64,000 nucleotides of DNA from Deltaproteobacteria bacterium RIFCSPLOWO2_12_FULL_60_19 (GCA_001798595.1 MGSS01000057.1:1-64000), one strand, 5' to 3'; shown: positions 39,823 through 48,932, counted from the stretch's first letter. The notes: generated by a model not told the origin, from the sequence alone. A program made the numbers and translations.

Positions 39823-40037
39823 ACGACGAAAGACGCCACCCGCTCTCCGAGCCTGCGCAATGGGTCGCTACTTAATCCCACCGGCAGTATCGGATGCGCA
39901 GGCTCTCCGACCGGGCGGCGTCTTTCCCTGCGAGACCGAAGGGCGCGAGGGAGAGGGCCGCGGACGTCCGATGAGAATGGTTCGACTCATGGTAACTACC
40001 CATCGGCCGCGGCCCGAAGACTCGCGCCGTGAGGGCT
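39823..40037. repeat. Repeat family B, full copy 1 (215 bp, double hairpin)
   Basis: ccacccgctctccgagcctgcgcaatgggtcg..cggcagtatcggatgcgcaggctctccgaccgggcggcg + gggccgcggacgtccgatgagaatggttcgactcatggtaactacccatcggccgcggccc; near-identical to 47326-47540. Confidence 0.9.
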
Positions 40038-40057
40038 AGCTTTTGGAGGAAATAACG

Positions 40058-41389
40058 ATGGCAACCCTAACCAAGTATCCGACTGCGCCGTTGAAGTGTT
40101 GGCCGAAGGCCAAAGAGATTCGCCAGCAGTACTATAAGGACTACGCCGAGGCCCATGATCGAGGCGGCATCCGCTGGAGCGGAGGGGCGTGGGCCTTCGA
40201 CGCCGTTCCGATGGGCTTGGGCGATGACGTCCATGTCATGACCGGCGAGCCCTACGCGGCTTCCATCGCCTGGGATCGCAAGTTCGCCCAGGAGTGTCAG
40301 GATGCCACCGATGCGAAGGGCTGGGCCCGGGACCTCTGCTCGTACATGCGCATCTACTGGGGTTCTATGTATCTCAACCGCTTTTTCTTTGGCGGGGAAT
40401 TCCCCAAGCCGGATTTTTATTACCAGAGCCAAATCTGCTGCAGCCACTCCAAGTGGGACCAGGAAGCCTCGCTCTATGAGAAGGTCCCATATTTCTGCGT
40501 CGATGTCTGCGTCGGTCCCTATGAGACGCTGGACGAGAGCCGGCTCAATTACGTGGTCAATCAGTTGCACGATTCCATCGCCGGGATGGAGAAGGCGACC
40601 GGGAGAAAGTACGACGACGAGAAGCTCATCGCCGCGGTGCACAACGAATGCCGCAGCACCTCCCTGTGGGCGGAGATCTGCACGCTCAACAAGGCCGTCC
40701 CGGCGCCGCTCGACGAGAAGACCATGTTCTCGCTCTACGTGCTGGCCACTCTCCAGCGCTCTTCCAAGCAGGTCGCCGACTATTACGAAGAGTTGCGCGA
40801 TGAGGTCAAGGACCGGGTGGCGCGCGGGATCGCCGCCGTGCCTTACGAGCGTTGCCGGATCATCACCGACACGCAGCCGCCGTGGGGCTTTCTCAAGATT
40901 TACCGCTACATGGAGCAATTCGGAGTCGTCTCCGTGGGCTCGGTTTATACGTTCGGCCTCGAAGGGATCTTCGCCGAGCAGGAAGATGGAAGCTGGGGGC
41001 CGCGCAAAACGCCCCAGCAACTGGGCATCAAAATCAAGAACCGTGACGAAGCTTTGAGAGTCACCGCCGACTGGAACCTCTCGCGCCCCTGTTGGCAGCA
41101 TTTCTACGATCCGCGAATCAAAACCCGCATGATGCTCAAAATGGTCAACGAGTGGAAGCTCAACGGAGTGATCCTTCATCTCAATCGCGGCTGCGAGGGG
41201 CTGACGGTGGGGAGCATGGAGAATCGCCTGGGTCTGATCGAGGCCGGCGTGCCGGTCATGACCTACGAGGGCAACATGGCCGACGAGAAAGAATTCGACG
41301 AGCGGCGCACCACTTCCCGCATTGAGTCATTTATGGAAACCTTGGGGCTGAAACAGATTCCCGAGGCCGCGGTCGCGCATGCGGCGTAG
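40058..41389 (+). CDS. 2-hydroxyacyl-CoA dehydratase family protein; benzoyl-CoA reductase subunit B-like (BcrB/BadE/BzdO)
   Basis: [29 protein letters not shown]...[27 protein letters not shown]...[10 protein letters not shown]-like C-term; [42 protein letters not shown]. Confidence 0.86.
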   Translation: MATLTKYPTAPLKCWPKAKEIRQQYYKDYAEAHDRGGIRWSGGAWAFDAVPMGLGDDVHVMTGEPYAASIAWDRKFAQECQDATDAKGWARDLCSYMRIYWGSMYLNRFFFGGEFPKPDFYYQSQICCSHSKWDQEASLYEKVPYFCVDVCVGPYETLDESRLNYVVNQLHDSIAGMEKATGRKYDDEKLIAAVHNECRSTSLWAEICTLNKAVPAPLDEKTMFSLYVLATLQRSSKQVADYYEELRDEVKDRVARGIAAVPYERCRIITDTQPPWGFLKIYRYMEQFGVVSVGSVYTFGLEGIFAEQEDGSWGPRKTPQQLGIKIKNRDEALRVTADWNLSRPCWQHFYDPRIKTRMMLKMVNEWKLNGVILHLNRGCEGLTVGSMENRLGLIEAGVPVMTYEGNMADEKEFDERRTTSRIESFMETLGLKQIPEAAVAHAA

Positions 41390-41406
41390 CAGCGAACTGA
41401 AAAATT

Positions 41407-41543
41407 GTCCGCCTGGGGATCTTTCGGAGGGCCGATGCGTGGGACGTGGAGATGCAAGCGTGGCTGTGAAGGCACTCTCGGTTCTTAGGAGCAGCGCAGC
41501 ACTGACGTATCGCATCGGCCCGGAGAGAGATTCCCAGGCGGAC
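41407..41543. repeat. MITE-like repeat family A, copy 1 (137 bp, ~35-bp terminal inverted repeats)
   Basis: GTCCGCCTGGGGATCTTTCGGAGGGCCGATGCGT...ACGTATCGCATCGGCCCGGAGAGAGATTCCCAGGCGGAC. Confidence 0.85.
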
Positions 41544-41596
41544 TAAGGGGTTGATTCCGGCATGGAGCGATTCAGCCGGAAGAAAGGGGGAGAGTC

Positions 41597-42364
41597 TTGA
41601 TTACCACCGGCATAGACGTTGGCGCCAAAACAGTAAAGGTAGTCCTCATGGAGGACGGCAAAATCAAAGGCAAGGCCATGGTCCTAAGCGGATTCGATCA
41701 GGAAGAATCGGCCAGGGAAGCCTTAGAGCAGGCGTTGAAGGAGGCTGGCCTTGCGCGTGAGGCTATCGGAATTATTGTCACCACCGGCAACGGGAGAAAG
41801 GCGATCTCGTTTGCAAAAGGCGACGTCACCGAGGCGCGGGCTGCCGCACTTGGGGCCGTTTTTCTTTATCCCACAGCCAGAACGGTTATCGATGTGGGAG
41901 CCGAAGAGTCCAGGGCGATCAAATGCGACGCGACTGGCAAGGTCCTCGATTTCGCCGTCAATGAAAAATGTGCCGCCGGCTCAGGGGCGTTCACGGAGGC
42001 CATGGCGCGAGCCCTGGAGGTTCCACTGGAGGAGTTAGGTCCTCTCTCCCTCAGGGCGACCCAGACCATTCCGATGAACGCGCAGTGCGCCGTATTTGCC
42101 GAGTCGGAGGTGATCTCGCTTATTCATTCAAAGACGGAGAAGGCGGATATCGCCCGAGCCGTGCACGATGGGTTGAGCAGCCGGGTTGTTGCCATGGTGC
42201 GGCGGGTGGGGCTGAATACCGAGCTTGTTCTGATTGGAGGAGTGGCCCACAACCCCGGCTTCGTCGAATCGTTCAAGAGGACCGTCGGGCTCGACGACGT
42301 TCGCACGGCGGCGGAGCCTGATTTTGTCGGAGCGATCGGGGCAGCGTTGGCGGCGGCCGAGTAG
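41597..42364 (+). CDS. 2-hydroxyacyl-CoA dehydratase activase / benzoyl-CoA reductase ATPase subunit-like (BcrA/BadF/BzdP)
   Basis: ITTGIDVGAKTVKVVLMEDGKIKG (ASKHA phosphate-1); NEKCAAGSGAFTEAMARAL (bridging Fe-S cysteine motif); LIGGVAHNPGFV. Confidence 0.88.
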   Translation: MITTGIDVGAKTVKVVLMEDGKIKGKAMVLSGFDQEESAREALEQALKEAGLAREAIGIIVTTGNGRKAISFAKGDVTEARAAALGAVFLYPTARTVIDVGAEESRAIKCDATGKVLDFAVNEKCAAGSGAFTEAMARALEVPLEELGPLSLRATQTIPMNAQCAVFAESEVISLIHSKTEKADIARAVHDGLSSRVVAMVRRVGLNTELVLIGGVAHNPGFVESFKRTVGLDDVRTAAEPDFVGAIGAALAAAE

Positions 42365-42390
42365 AAATGTACCGAGAAACAATGTCTTTA

Positions 42391-42516
42391 GGCCGGTCAA
42401 AAAGGTCCCAGATACAAGGCGCGCGAAGGTCCGCGAGCGGAGGCGTACTTTCCAGTACGTTGACGCGAAGCGGGCCGAGCGCAACGCAGTAGATGGGCCT
42501 TTTTCACCGGCCTGGT
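42391..42516. repeat. MITE-like repeat family C with AGGCCGGTSAAAAAGG-type terminal inverted repeats
   Basis: aggccggtcaaaaaggtcccagat ... agatgggcctttttcaccggcct, with internal aaggcgcgcgaaggtccgcgagcg..agtacgttgacgcg. Confidence 0.75.
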
Positions 42517-42530
42517 AGGGAGGAGTTGCT

Positions 42531-43403
42531 ATGGCGGAGTTGCAAGAGTTCTGGCGATGGACTGAATACACCTGGCATCACCCCGAAATGGACTGGCGCA
42601 AAGGCAAGAGGCTTGCGGCGGGTATCGATGTCGGCTCGGTGAGCTCTCAAGCTTTGATTCTGGTGGACGGGGAGATTTATGCCTTCAGCAATCTGCGCAC
42701 CGGAAGCAACAGCCCCGACAGCGCCCACAAAGCTGTCAATGGTGCCATGAAAGACACGGGGATGGAGTTGAGCAATCTCAAATACACGGTGGGCACGGGC
42801 TATGGCCGCGTCAATATTCCGTTCGCCAACCGGGCGATCACTGAGATCGCCTGCCACGCGCGCGGCGCCAACTTTATGGCCGGGCCCAAAATCCGCACGG
42901 TTCTTGATATGGGGGGCCAGGACTGCAAGGCGATTCATTGTGATGAGCGGGGGAAAGTATCCAACTTTCTGATGAACGATAAGTGCGCGGCGGGCACGGG
43001 CCGAGGCATGGAGGTAATGGCGGATCTTCTTTCGATCCCCATCAAAGATATCGGCGAGCTTTCCTATCAGGTGGACCAAGAGCCTCCGCCGGTAAGCAGC
43101 ACATGCGTGGTTTTTGCCAAGTCGGAAGCCCTCGGCCTGATGCGCTCCGGCTGGTCCAAAAACATGGTCCTCGCGGCCTACTGCTCGGCGATGGCCCATC
43201 GCGTCAGCTTGCTTCTCGGTCGAATCGGCGTTGAGGATCAGTTCTTCATCACCGGAGGGATTGCCAAGAACCCTGGTATCGTGAAGCGATTGGAAAAAGA
43301 GCTCGGCATCGAGTCGGTCAAAACTAAATACGATAGCCAAATCGCCGGCGCTCTGGGAGCGGCGCTGTTTGCCGACACGCTGTTGCAAAAGGGGACGCAG
43401 TGA
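42531..43403 (+). CDS. 2-hydroxyacyl-CoA dehydratase activase / benzoyl-CoA reductase ATPase subunit-like (BcrD/BadG/BzdQ)
   Basis: LAAGIDVGSVSSQALILVDGEIYAFSNLRTG; NDKCAAGTGRGMEVMADLL; FFITGGIAKNPGIVKRLEKEL. Confidence 0.88.
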   Translation: MAELQEFWRWTEYTWHHPEMDWRKGKRLAAGIDVGSVSSQALILVDGEIYAFSNLRTGSNSPDSAHKAVNGAMKDTGMELSNLKYTVGTGYGRVNIPFANRAITEIACHARGANFMAGPKIRTVLDMGGQDCKAIHCDERGKVSNFLMNDKCAAGTGRGMEVMADLLSIPIKDIGELSYQVDQEPPPVSSTCVVFAKSEALGLMRSGWSKNMVLAAYCSAMAHRVSLLLGRIGVEDQFFITGGIAKNPGIVKRLEKELGIESVKTKYDSQIAGALGAALFADTLLQKGTQ

Positions 43404-43687
43404 TCGCCAATTACGGCTATAAGGACGGCTCCGGCGAATTTTTCATCGCCATCGACACCGACAAGTGCAACGGCTGCGGCGACTGCGTGCCGGTCTGTCC
43501 GCCAAGGCTCCTGGAGATGGCCGCTGACGAATACGATCCGTTGTCCGAAAAAACGGTCGCGGCCGTGCGGGAAGAGGAGCGAAAAAAAATCAAGTACACC
43601 TGCGCTCCTTGCAAGCCGGCGAGCGGTCGCGGGGCGCTGCCATGCGTGGCTGCCTGCGAGCCGGGAGCTATTGCACATTCCTGGTGA
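43400..43687 (+). CDS. Ferredoxin-like 4Fe-4S protein
   Basis: CNGCGDCVPVCP plus CAPCKPA..CVAACEPGAI; overlaps the upstream stop. Confidence 0.82.
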   Translation: MIANYGYKDGSGEFFIAIDTDKCNGCGDCVPVCPPRLLEMAADEYDPLSEKTVAAVREEERKKIKYTCAPCKPASGRGALPCVAACEPGAIAHSW

Positions 43688-43690
43688 GGG

Positions 43691-46210
43691 ATGAGCCAGG
43701 TTGCCTTAACCATCGACGGCGCCCAGGTGACGGCGCGGTCGGGCGTCTCTCTTCTTGAGGCGGCCCGCAATGCGGGGGTCTACATTCCCGGTCTTTGCTC
43801 CCATCCCAGTCTTCCTCTGGCGCGAGGAAAAGCCGGAATCCCCGCCGTCTGGCGCGACGGGCAGACAATTCAGGGCAGCACCGCGGAATTTTCCGGCTGT
43901 GGGTTGTGTTCGGTGGAATTGGACGGGAACGTGGTGCCGGCCTGCTCCACTCCCGTACAGGAGGGGCTCCGCGTCCAGAGCGCGTCGTCCGAAGTAAAAG
44001 CCAAACGGCAGGATCGCCTGGCCGAAATTCTCGCCGATCACCCTCACGCCTGCCTCCTTTGCCCCAACCGGGAGGGATGCGACCGCATCGCCTGTTCCTT
44101 TAACGTCCCCGTGCCGGAGCGCTGTTGCACGAAGTTTGCGAATTGCGAGCTGCGCAAAGTCGCCGATTACGTCGGCATCAAACCGGACACTCCGCGCTTC
44201 GTTTTCCGCGATCTCCCGAATATTCAAGACGACCCGCTGTTTATGCGCAACTACAACCTCTGCATCGGCTGCACCCGCTGCGTGAGGGTTTGCTCCGACA
44301 TCAGAGGAGTTGAAGCTCTAGGCTTTACGATAACCGACGGCCGTGTCGTGGTGGGAACCACGGCGCCTTCTTTGCCCGAGTCGGAATGTAAATTTTGCAC
44401 CGCTTGCGTCGAAGTCTGCCCGACCGGCGCGCTCATGGACAGACCCGGCGACGTCGCAGCCGGGATTGCGAAAGACCAAGCCATTGTGCCCTGCCGCGCG
44501 GGCTGTCCGGCCGGCATCGATATACCGCGTTACGTCCGCTTCATCGCCCAGGAAAAGTACGATGAAGCCCTGGCCGTCATACGGGAGAAGGTTCCGTTTC
44601 CCGCGGTCCTGGGCTACGTCTGCTTCCATCCCTGCGAGAGTGTTTGCCGGCGCGGCAGAGTGAGCGAGCCTGTCTCCATCTGCCGGCTCAAACGTTTTGC
44701 CGCGGAACATGGGACTCTGCAAGACCGAGCGGCGCCGCCCGTCGCAAAGACGGGGAAGAGCGTCGCCATAGTAGGTTCGGGCCCGGCAGGGCTCACGGCG
44801 GCTTACTACCTTCAGAACAAGGGTCACAGCGTGACGGTTTTCGAAGCGGCCGCCGAGCCCGGCGGCATGTTGGTCCAGGGGATTCCGCAGTTCCGCGTTC
44901 CCCGCGAGGTCGTGCGGCGCGAAATCGACACAATTCTGGCGCGGGGCATAGAGTTGCGGGCCAACACTCCCGTGGGGCCGGCTGCCGATCTTTCACTGGC
45001 AAAGCTCCAGCAGGAATACGACGCCGTTTTCCTCGCGGTTGGAGCGCCGATGAGTAAGAAGATCAGGCTTGAGGGGAGCGAGACGGCCGGCGTTCTGTGG
45101 GGCCTGGACTTTTTGCGCGAGGTCAACCTCGGCTTATGGCCGGGGACCTCGCTAGGCCGCGTCGTCGTGATCGGCGGCGGCAATGTCGCGATGGACGTGG
45201 CGCTGACGGCGCGCCGCTTGGGCGCAACCGAACTGCAGGTCGCCTGCCTGGAATCCCGCGCCGAGATGCCGGCCTTCGAGTCGGAGATTGCGCAGGTCTG
45301 CGAAGAAGGGGCGGTGCTCCATCCTTCGTGGGGGCCGAAGCGAATCCTCGCAAACGGGAAGGTGACCGGGATCGAGCTGGTTCGCTGCACCCGGGTCTTC
45401 GACGAATCGGGACGCTTCAACCCGTCGTTCGATCCTTCGGCGATAAGCGCCATCGAGGCAGACACCGTGATTCTGGCTATCGGCCAGAGCACGGACTTCT
45501 CCTTTTTGGGAGACGGCGCCCGGACGTTGATTACAGAGCGGGGAACGCTACGTGTCGATCAGGCGACGTTGGCGACACCCGTTGCCGGACTGCTTGCGGG
45601 CGGGGAAGTAGCCAGCGGGCCATCGTCGGTGATTCAAGCGATTGTCGCCGGAAGGAAGGCGGCGGCTTCGATTGATCGATACCTCGGAGGCGACGGCGTG
45701 ATTGACGAAGCCTTGGCCCCGGTTCAAGAGAACGACCCTCGGATCGGTCGCGATCAAAACTTTGCTTCGCGAGGCCGGGAACAGATGCCATGCCTCCCGC
45801 TTGCCGAGCGCCAAACGAGTTTCGACGCCATCGAGCTTGGCTTCGACGAGGCCGCGGCTTTGAGGGAAGCGCGAAGGTGTCTCCGGTGCGATCTGCGCCT
45901 GCAAATCGGCGCGCCGATGATGCCACCGGAGTCATGGTTGGAATTCGATCGGGAGCACGTCGCAACCGTGTCTTCGTCGGAAGGCGTCTATCAGCTGCTG
46001 GACGCCGAGAAGCAGATCCTTCGAATCGCCGGCGCGGTCAACTTGCGCGATGCCCTCGAAGAACAATTGAGCAGTAGTCCGAAGGCGCGCTATTTTATTT
46101 ACGAAGAAGCGTCGATGTACACCCAGCGCGAGAGCGAACTCTTGCAGCACTTTCTCCAGCAATACGGTCGCCTCCCGGCCGGCAACGACCTGGGAGATGA
46201 TCTTTTTTGA
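43691..46210 (+). CDS. Large Fe-S/FAD electron-transfer oxidoreductase: N-terminal NuoG/FdhA-like 2Fe-2S and 4Fe-4S domains plus GltD-like NAD(P)H:acceptor module
   Basis: CSHPSLPL...CGLCSVELDG...C; CIGCTRCVRVCSDIRGVEAL; CKFCTACVEVCPTGALMD; SVAIVGSGPAGLTAAYYLQNKGHSVTVFEAAAEPGGML; VVVIGGGNVAMDVALTARRLGA. Confidence 0.88.
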   Translation: MSQVALTIDGAQVTARSGVSLLEAARNAGVYIPGLCSHPSLPLARGKAGIPAVWRDGQTIQGSTAEFSGCGLCSVELDGNVVPACSTPVQEGLRVQSASSEVKAKRQDRLAEILADHPHACLLCPNREGCDRIACSFNVPVPERCCTKFANCELRKVADYVGIKPDTPRFVFRDLPNIQDDPLFMRNYNLCIGCTRCVRVCSDIRGVEALGFTITDGRVVVGTTAPSLPESECKFCTACVEVCPTGALMDRPGDVAAGIAKDQAIVPCRAGCPAGIDIPRYVRFIAQEKYDEALAVIREKVPFPAVLGYVCFHPCESVCRRGRVSEPVSICRLKRFAAEHGTLQDRAAPPVAKTGKSVAIVGSGPAGLTAAYYLQNKGHSVTVFEAAAEPGGMLVQGIPQFRVPREVVRREIDTILARGIELRANTPVGPAADLSLAKLQQEYDAVFLAVGAPMSKKIRLEGSETAGVLWGLDFLREVNLGLWPGTSLGRVVVIGGGNVAMDVALTARRLGATELQVACLESRAEMPAFESEIAQVCEEGAVLHPSWGPKRILANGKVTGIELVRCTRVFDESGRFNPSFDPSAISAIEADTVILAIGQSTDFSFLGDGARTLITERGTLRVDQATLATPVAGLLAGGEVASGPSSVIQAIVAGRKAAASIDRYLGGDGVIDEALAPVQENDPRIGRDQNFASRGREQMPCLPLAERQTSFDAIELGFDEAAALREARRCLRCDLRLQIGAPMMPPESWLEFDREHVATVSSSEGVYQLLDAEKQILRIAGAVNLRDALEEQLSSSPKARYFIYEEASMYTQRESELLQHFLQQYGRLPAGNDLGDDLF

Positions 46211-46215
46211 AGACG

Positions 46216-46503
46216 ATGGAAAATCTCTTGCTTTTTGCAAGGCCGAGCAGAGAGGCCGAGCTTGCCAAGCAAGGGTGGACCAAACGGTTCTCCGCCAGCG
46301 GGTCGCGACTTGAGGAGACGGCCGAGTTTTACAAAGCGACCGGCTTCGAGGTCCATTTGGAGCCGGCGCGGGCCGAAGATTTTGCCTGTCCGGAGTGCCA
46401 TCCCCAATCGCCGGCGTCGACCATCGAAGGTTACTACGTTATCTACACGCGGCCGCAGCGAGGGGCGGGGGGCGGCCCGACGCCGGACGACGAGCTATGG
46501 TGA
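46216..46503 (+). CDS. Small conserved-looking hypothetical protein with CPEC motif, terminal gene of the reductase operon
   Basis: MENLLLFARPSREAELAKQGWTKRFSASGSRLEETAEFYKATGFEVHLEPARAEDFACPECHPQSPASTIEGYYVIYTRP; starts right after the upstream stop. Confidence 0.65.
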   Translation: MENLLLFARPSREAELAKQGWTKRFSASGSRLEETAEFYKATGFEVHLEPARAEDFACPECHPQSPASTIEGYYVIYTRPQRGAGGGPTPDDELW

Positions 46504-46550
46504 CACGATCGTCGATCTTTCTCGCCCAGGCGGCTTGCCAGGGGCAGGTC

Positions 46551-47291
46551 TTACGGGGAGACTTTGCTGCTGTAGTATTCCCAGGCCCTGGCGTAAACAT
46601 CGTACTCGGGCATGTTCCAGTAGGTTTCGTTTCTCCGGTCCACCTCCGCGGCGGAAAGATAGGCAGGAGTTCCGATCAGGGAGGCCTTGTATTGAATCCG
46701 CGCCGATTCCTCGAAGAACATCGCCCTGACGCAGGCGTCGATGACGTTCGCGCCGAACGTCGCCGCGCCGTTGCCGCGAAAGATGACGCCCCAACTGTCC
46801 GCGATGAGTCTGCCCATCTCCGCAGTCACTTCCGGCGTGTGACGGATATCGGAGGAATCCAGGACCTTGATCTCCGGGCCCAGAACGTAACCCAGCGCAT
46901 GGATGACTTTTACGCTGCGCTTCAACGCGCCGAAGACCGACGCCATCTCCGAGTGAAAGCGGCAGACCGCGCCGACGTCGGGCCGCTTGCGGTAGATGCC
47001 TAAGTGCATGGCGATCTCGCCGAGGGGTGTCGCGGTGCCTGCCACGGTTTTGCCGTTCATATCGACGACGACCAGCTCTTCTTTCCTGGCCAATCCCGGC
47101 GCCTTTTTCGGCGTGACAAGAATATTGGCGGTGCCCGGAATGCGGGAGGTGACGTGGCCGAAGCCCTGGATCAAGCCGAAATGGTCCATGATGCGGCAGG
47201 CCGTGAGCATGGCGTCTTTGATCTCATCCAGGCTCTTTAACTGTTTTCTGACGGCCACGATCGGCCTTTCCATCCCGTCGGGTTTAATCAT
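46551..47291 (-). CDS. Class II aldolase/adducin family protein
   Basis: GLIQGFGHVTSRIPGTANILVTPKKAPGLARKEELVVVDMNGKTVAG...IYRKRPDVGAVCRFHSEMASVFGAL. Confidence 0.9.
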   Translation of the reverse strand: MIKPDGMERPIVAVRKQLKSLDEIKDAMLTACRIMDHFGLIQGFGHVTSRIPGTANILVTPKKAPGLARKEELVVVDMNGKTVAGTATPLGEIAMHLGIYRKRPDVGAVCRFHSEMASVFGALKRSVKVIHALGYVLGPEIKVLDSSDIRHTPEVTAEMGRLIADSWGVIFRGNGAATFGANVIDACVRAMFFEESARIQYKASLIGTPAYLSAAEVDRRNETYWNMPEYDVYARAWEYYSSKVSP

Positions 47292-47325
47292 GTTGGCCTC
47301 TCCTGGCTCTTTTCGCTTCGCGCGT

Positions 47326-47540
47326 GACGGTGAAAGCCGCCACCCGCTCTCCGAGCCTGCGCAATGGGTCGCTGCCTATTCCCACCGGCAGTATCGGATG
47401 CGCAGGCTCCTCGAACGGGCGGCGTCTTTCCCGCGAGACCGAGGGGCGCGAGGGAGAGGGCCGTGGACGTCCGATGAGAATGGTTCGACTCATGGTAACT
47501 ACCCATCGGCCACGGCCCGAAGACTCGCGCCGTGAGGGCT
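47326..47540. repeat. Repeat family B, full copy 2 (215 bp, double hairpin)
   Basis: Near-identical to 39823-40037; substitutions keep the second hairpin paired (gggccgtgg/ccacggccc here vs gggccgcgg/ccgcggccc in copy 1). Confidence 0.9.
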
Positions 47541-47597
47541 CGCTTTCGTGGGAATGAGGATGCAAACGGCATACCAGAAGGAAGGAGGTAGGTGGCT

Positions 47598-48581
47598 ATG
47601 ATTATCGACTGGGAACACCATTACCTGCCGGAAGAGTTGCTGCTTAAAAAGGGCGGCAAAAAAGGCGAAAAGGCGATCTTTTACGAATACGGCAAGCCGC
47701 GCGGCGATCTCAACCCGGAGCTTTGCGATGTCGAGGAGCACCTGAGAGTCATGGATGCGGTGGGCATCGATGTCGCGGTGCTTTCCATGGCCGTGACGAG
47801 CGACGATACCAAGATCGCTCTGGAAGAATGCAGAGTCTGGGATGACAGCGCGGCCGAGGTCGTCCGACGCTATCCCAACAGATTTGTCGCCCTGGCGCCG
47901 GTTCCGCCGCTGAGCGGCGAAAAAGCCTTTGACGAATTGAAGCGGGCCGTCGAGACGCTGGGGCTGAAGGGTGTCGTCGTCCGATCGCAGGCCAACGGTC
48001 TTTCGATGGATGCGAGGGAACTCTATCCCTTTTATGAGAGAGTGTCCGCCTTGCGCGTGCCGATCTTCATCCATCCGAGCGGCGTACAGCAGGGCTTCGG
48101 CATTCTCGATGCCCCCTTCGACCTCGGCCGGAGCATCGGCAGAGAGTTGGACCTGATCGTCGCGACAACCCGCTTGATTCTGGGCGGCGTGCTCGATGAT
48201 TTCAGCGATCTCAAATTCGTCATCAGCCACAAAGGAGGGGGCATCGCCGCCGTCAAGGAGCGCATCGAATATCAGTTCGGCGCGACCGGATCGGCGGGAA
48301 CCCGGGCCCGTGGCGCCTGCAACCGGACGCCGTTCGACCAGTGCTTCAATAAACTCTATTTCAATCTGGCCGGACATCACGGGGGAATGGGCTCGGTGCG
48401 CTGCGCCCTGACCGCGATCAGCCCTAAACGGCTCGTGTTCGGGACGGATTATCCGCAGGAGTTTCGCGGCGACCCGATGAATATAAAACCCTTCATCGAA
48501 AATATCCGAAAGCTTGAGATCGATGAATCGAGCAAGGAGGCCATGCTGGGAGAGAATGCCCGGAAACTGCTCGGGCTGTGA
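47598..48581 (+). CDS. Amidohydrolase family protein (ACMSD-like)
   Basis: MIIDWEHHYLPEELLLKKG; IFIHPSG; FVISHKGGGIAAVKERI; LVFGTDYPQEF. RBS gaaggagg upstream. Confidence 0.9.
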   Translation: MIIDWEHHYLPEELLLKKGGKKGEKAIFYEYGKPRGDLNPELCDVEEHLRVMDAVGIDVAVLSMAVTSDDTKIALEECRVWDDSAAEVVRRYPNRFVALAPVPPLSGEKAFDELKRAVETLGLKGVVVRSQANGLSMDARELYPFYERVSALRVPIFIHPSGVQQGFGILDAPFDLGRSIGRELDLIVATTRLILGGVLDDFSDLKFVISHKGGGIAAVKERIEYQFGATGSAGTRARGACNRTPFDQCFNKLYFNLAGHHGGMGSVRCALTAISPKRLVFGTDYPQEFRGDPMNIKPFIENIRKLEIDESSKEAMLGENARKLLGL

Positions 48582-48620
48582 TTCCCCAACAGGCGCTTTA
48601 AAAAGGCTCATCTGCTGTCA

Positions 48621-48756
48621 GCCCGCCTGGGAATCTCTCTCCAGGCCTACGCGATACGTCGTTGTTACGCTGCTCCCGCGCGCTAAGAGAGGCCGGGAGC
48701 TACGCTTGGCACTGCGCGTCCCACGCGTAGCTCCTTCGAGAGACCCCCAGGCGGGC
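48621..48756. repeat. MITE-like repeat family A, copy 2 (136 bp, inverted relative to copy 1)
   Basis: GCCCGCCTGGGAATCTCTCTCCAGGCCTACGCG...CGCGTAGCTCCTTCGAGAGACCCCCAGGCGGGC; the reverse complement aligns along its length with 41407-41543. Confidence 0.85.
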
Positions 48757-48798
48757 GGTGGTGATGGTTGCGCAGAGTTTTTCAAGCGCGTGGGGAAG

Positions 48799-48890
48799 GC
48801 CGGCGGCCGTTCGAGGAGCCTGCGCATCCGATACTGCCGGTGGGAATAAGCAGCTACCCATTGCGCAGGCTCGGAGAGCGGCCGGCGGCC
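48799..48890. repeat. Repeat family B, half copy (first hairpin only, inverted)
   Basis: gccggcggccgttcgaggagcctgcgcatccgatactgccggtgggaataagcagctacccattgcgcaggctcggagagcggccggcggcc. Confidence 0.85.
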
Positions 48891-48932
48891 TTCATCCTCA
48901 GGGATGATCACAAATGATCATGAGTCTTCCCC

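Noticed and set aside
40067-41179. 370-aa minus-strand ORF opposite the BcrB-like gene
   Set aside because: Antisense shadow of a high-confidence dehydratase subunit with RBS and motifs.
46996-47565. ORFs over repeat family B (for example RPMRMVRLMVTTHRPRPEDSRREGS)
   Set aside because: Similar peptides recur wherever the repeat occurs; they are translations of the hairpin element, not a gene.
47499-48611. 370-aa minus-strand ORF opposite the amidohydrolase
   Set aside because: Antisense shadow; the + strand gene has an RBS and metal-binding motifs.
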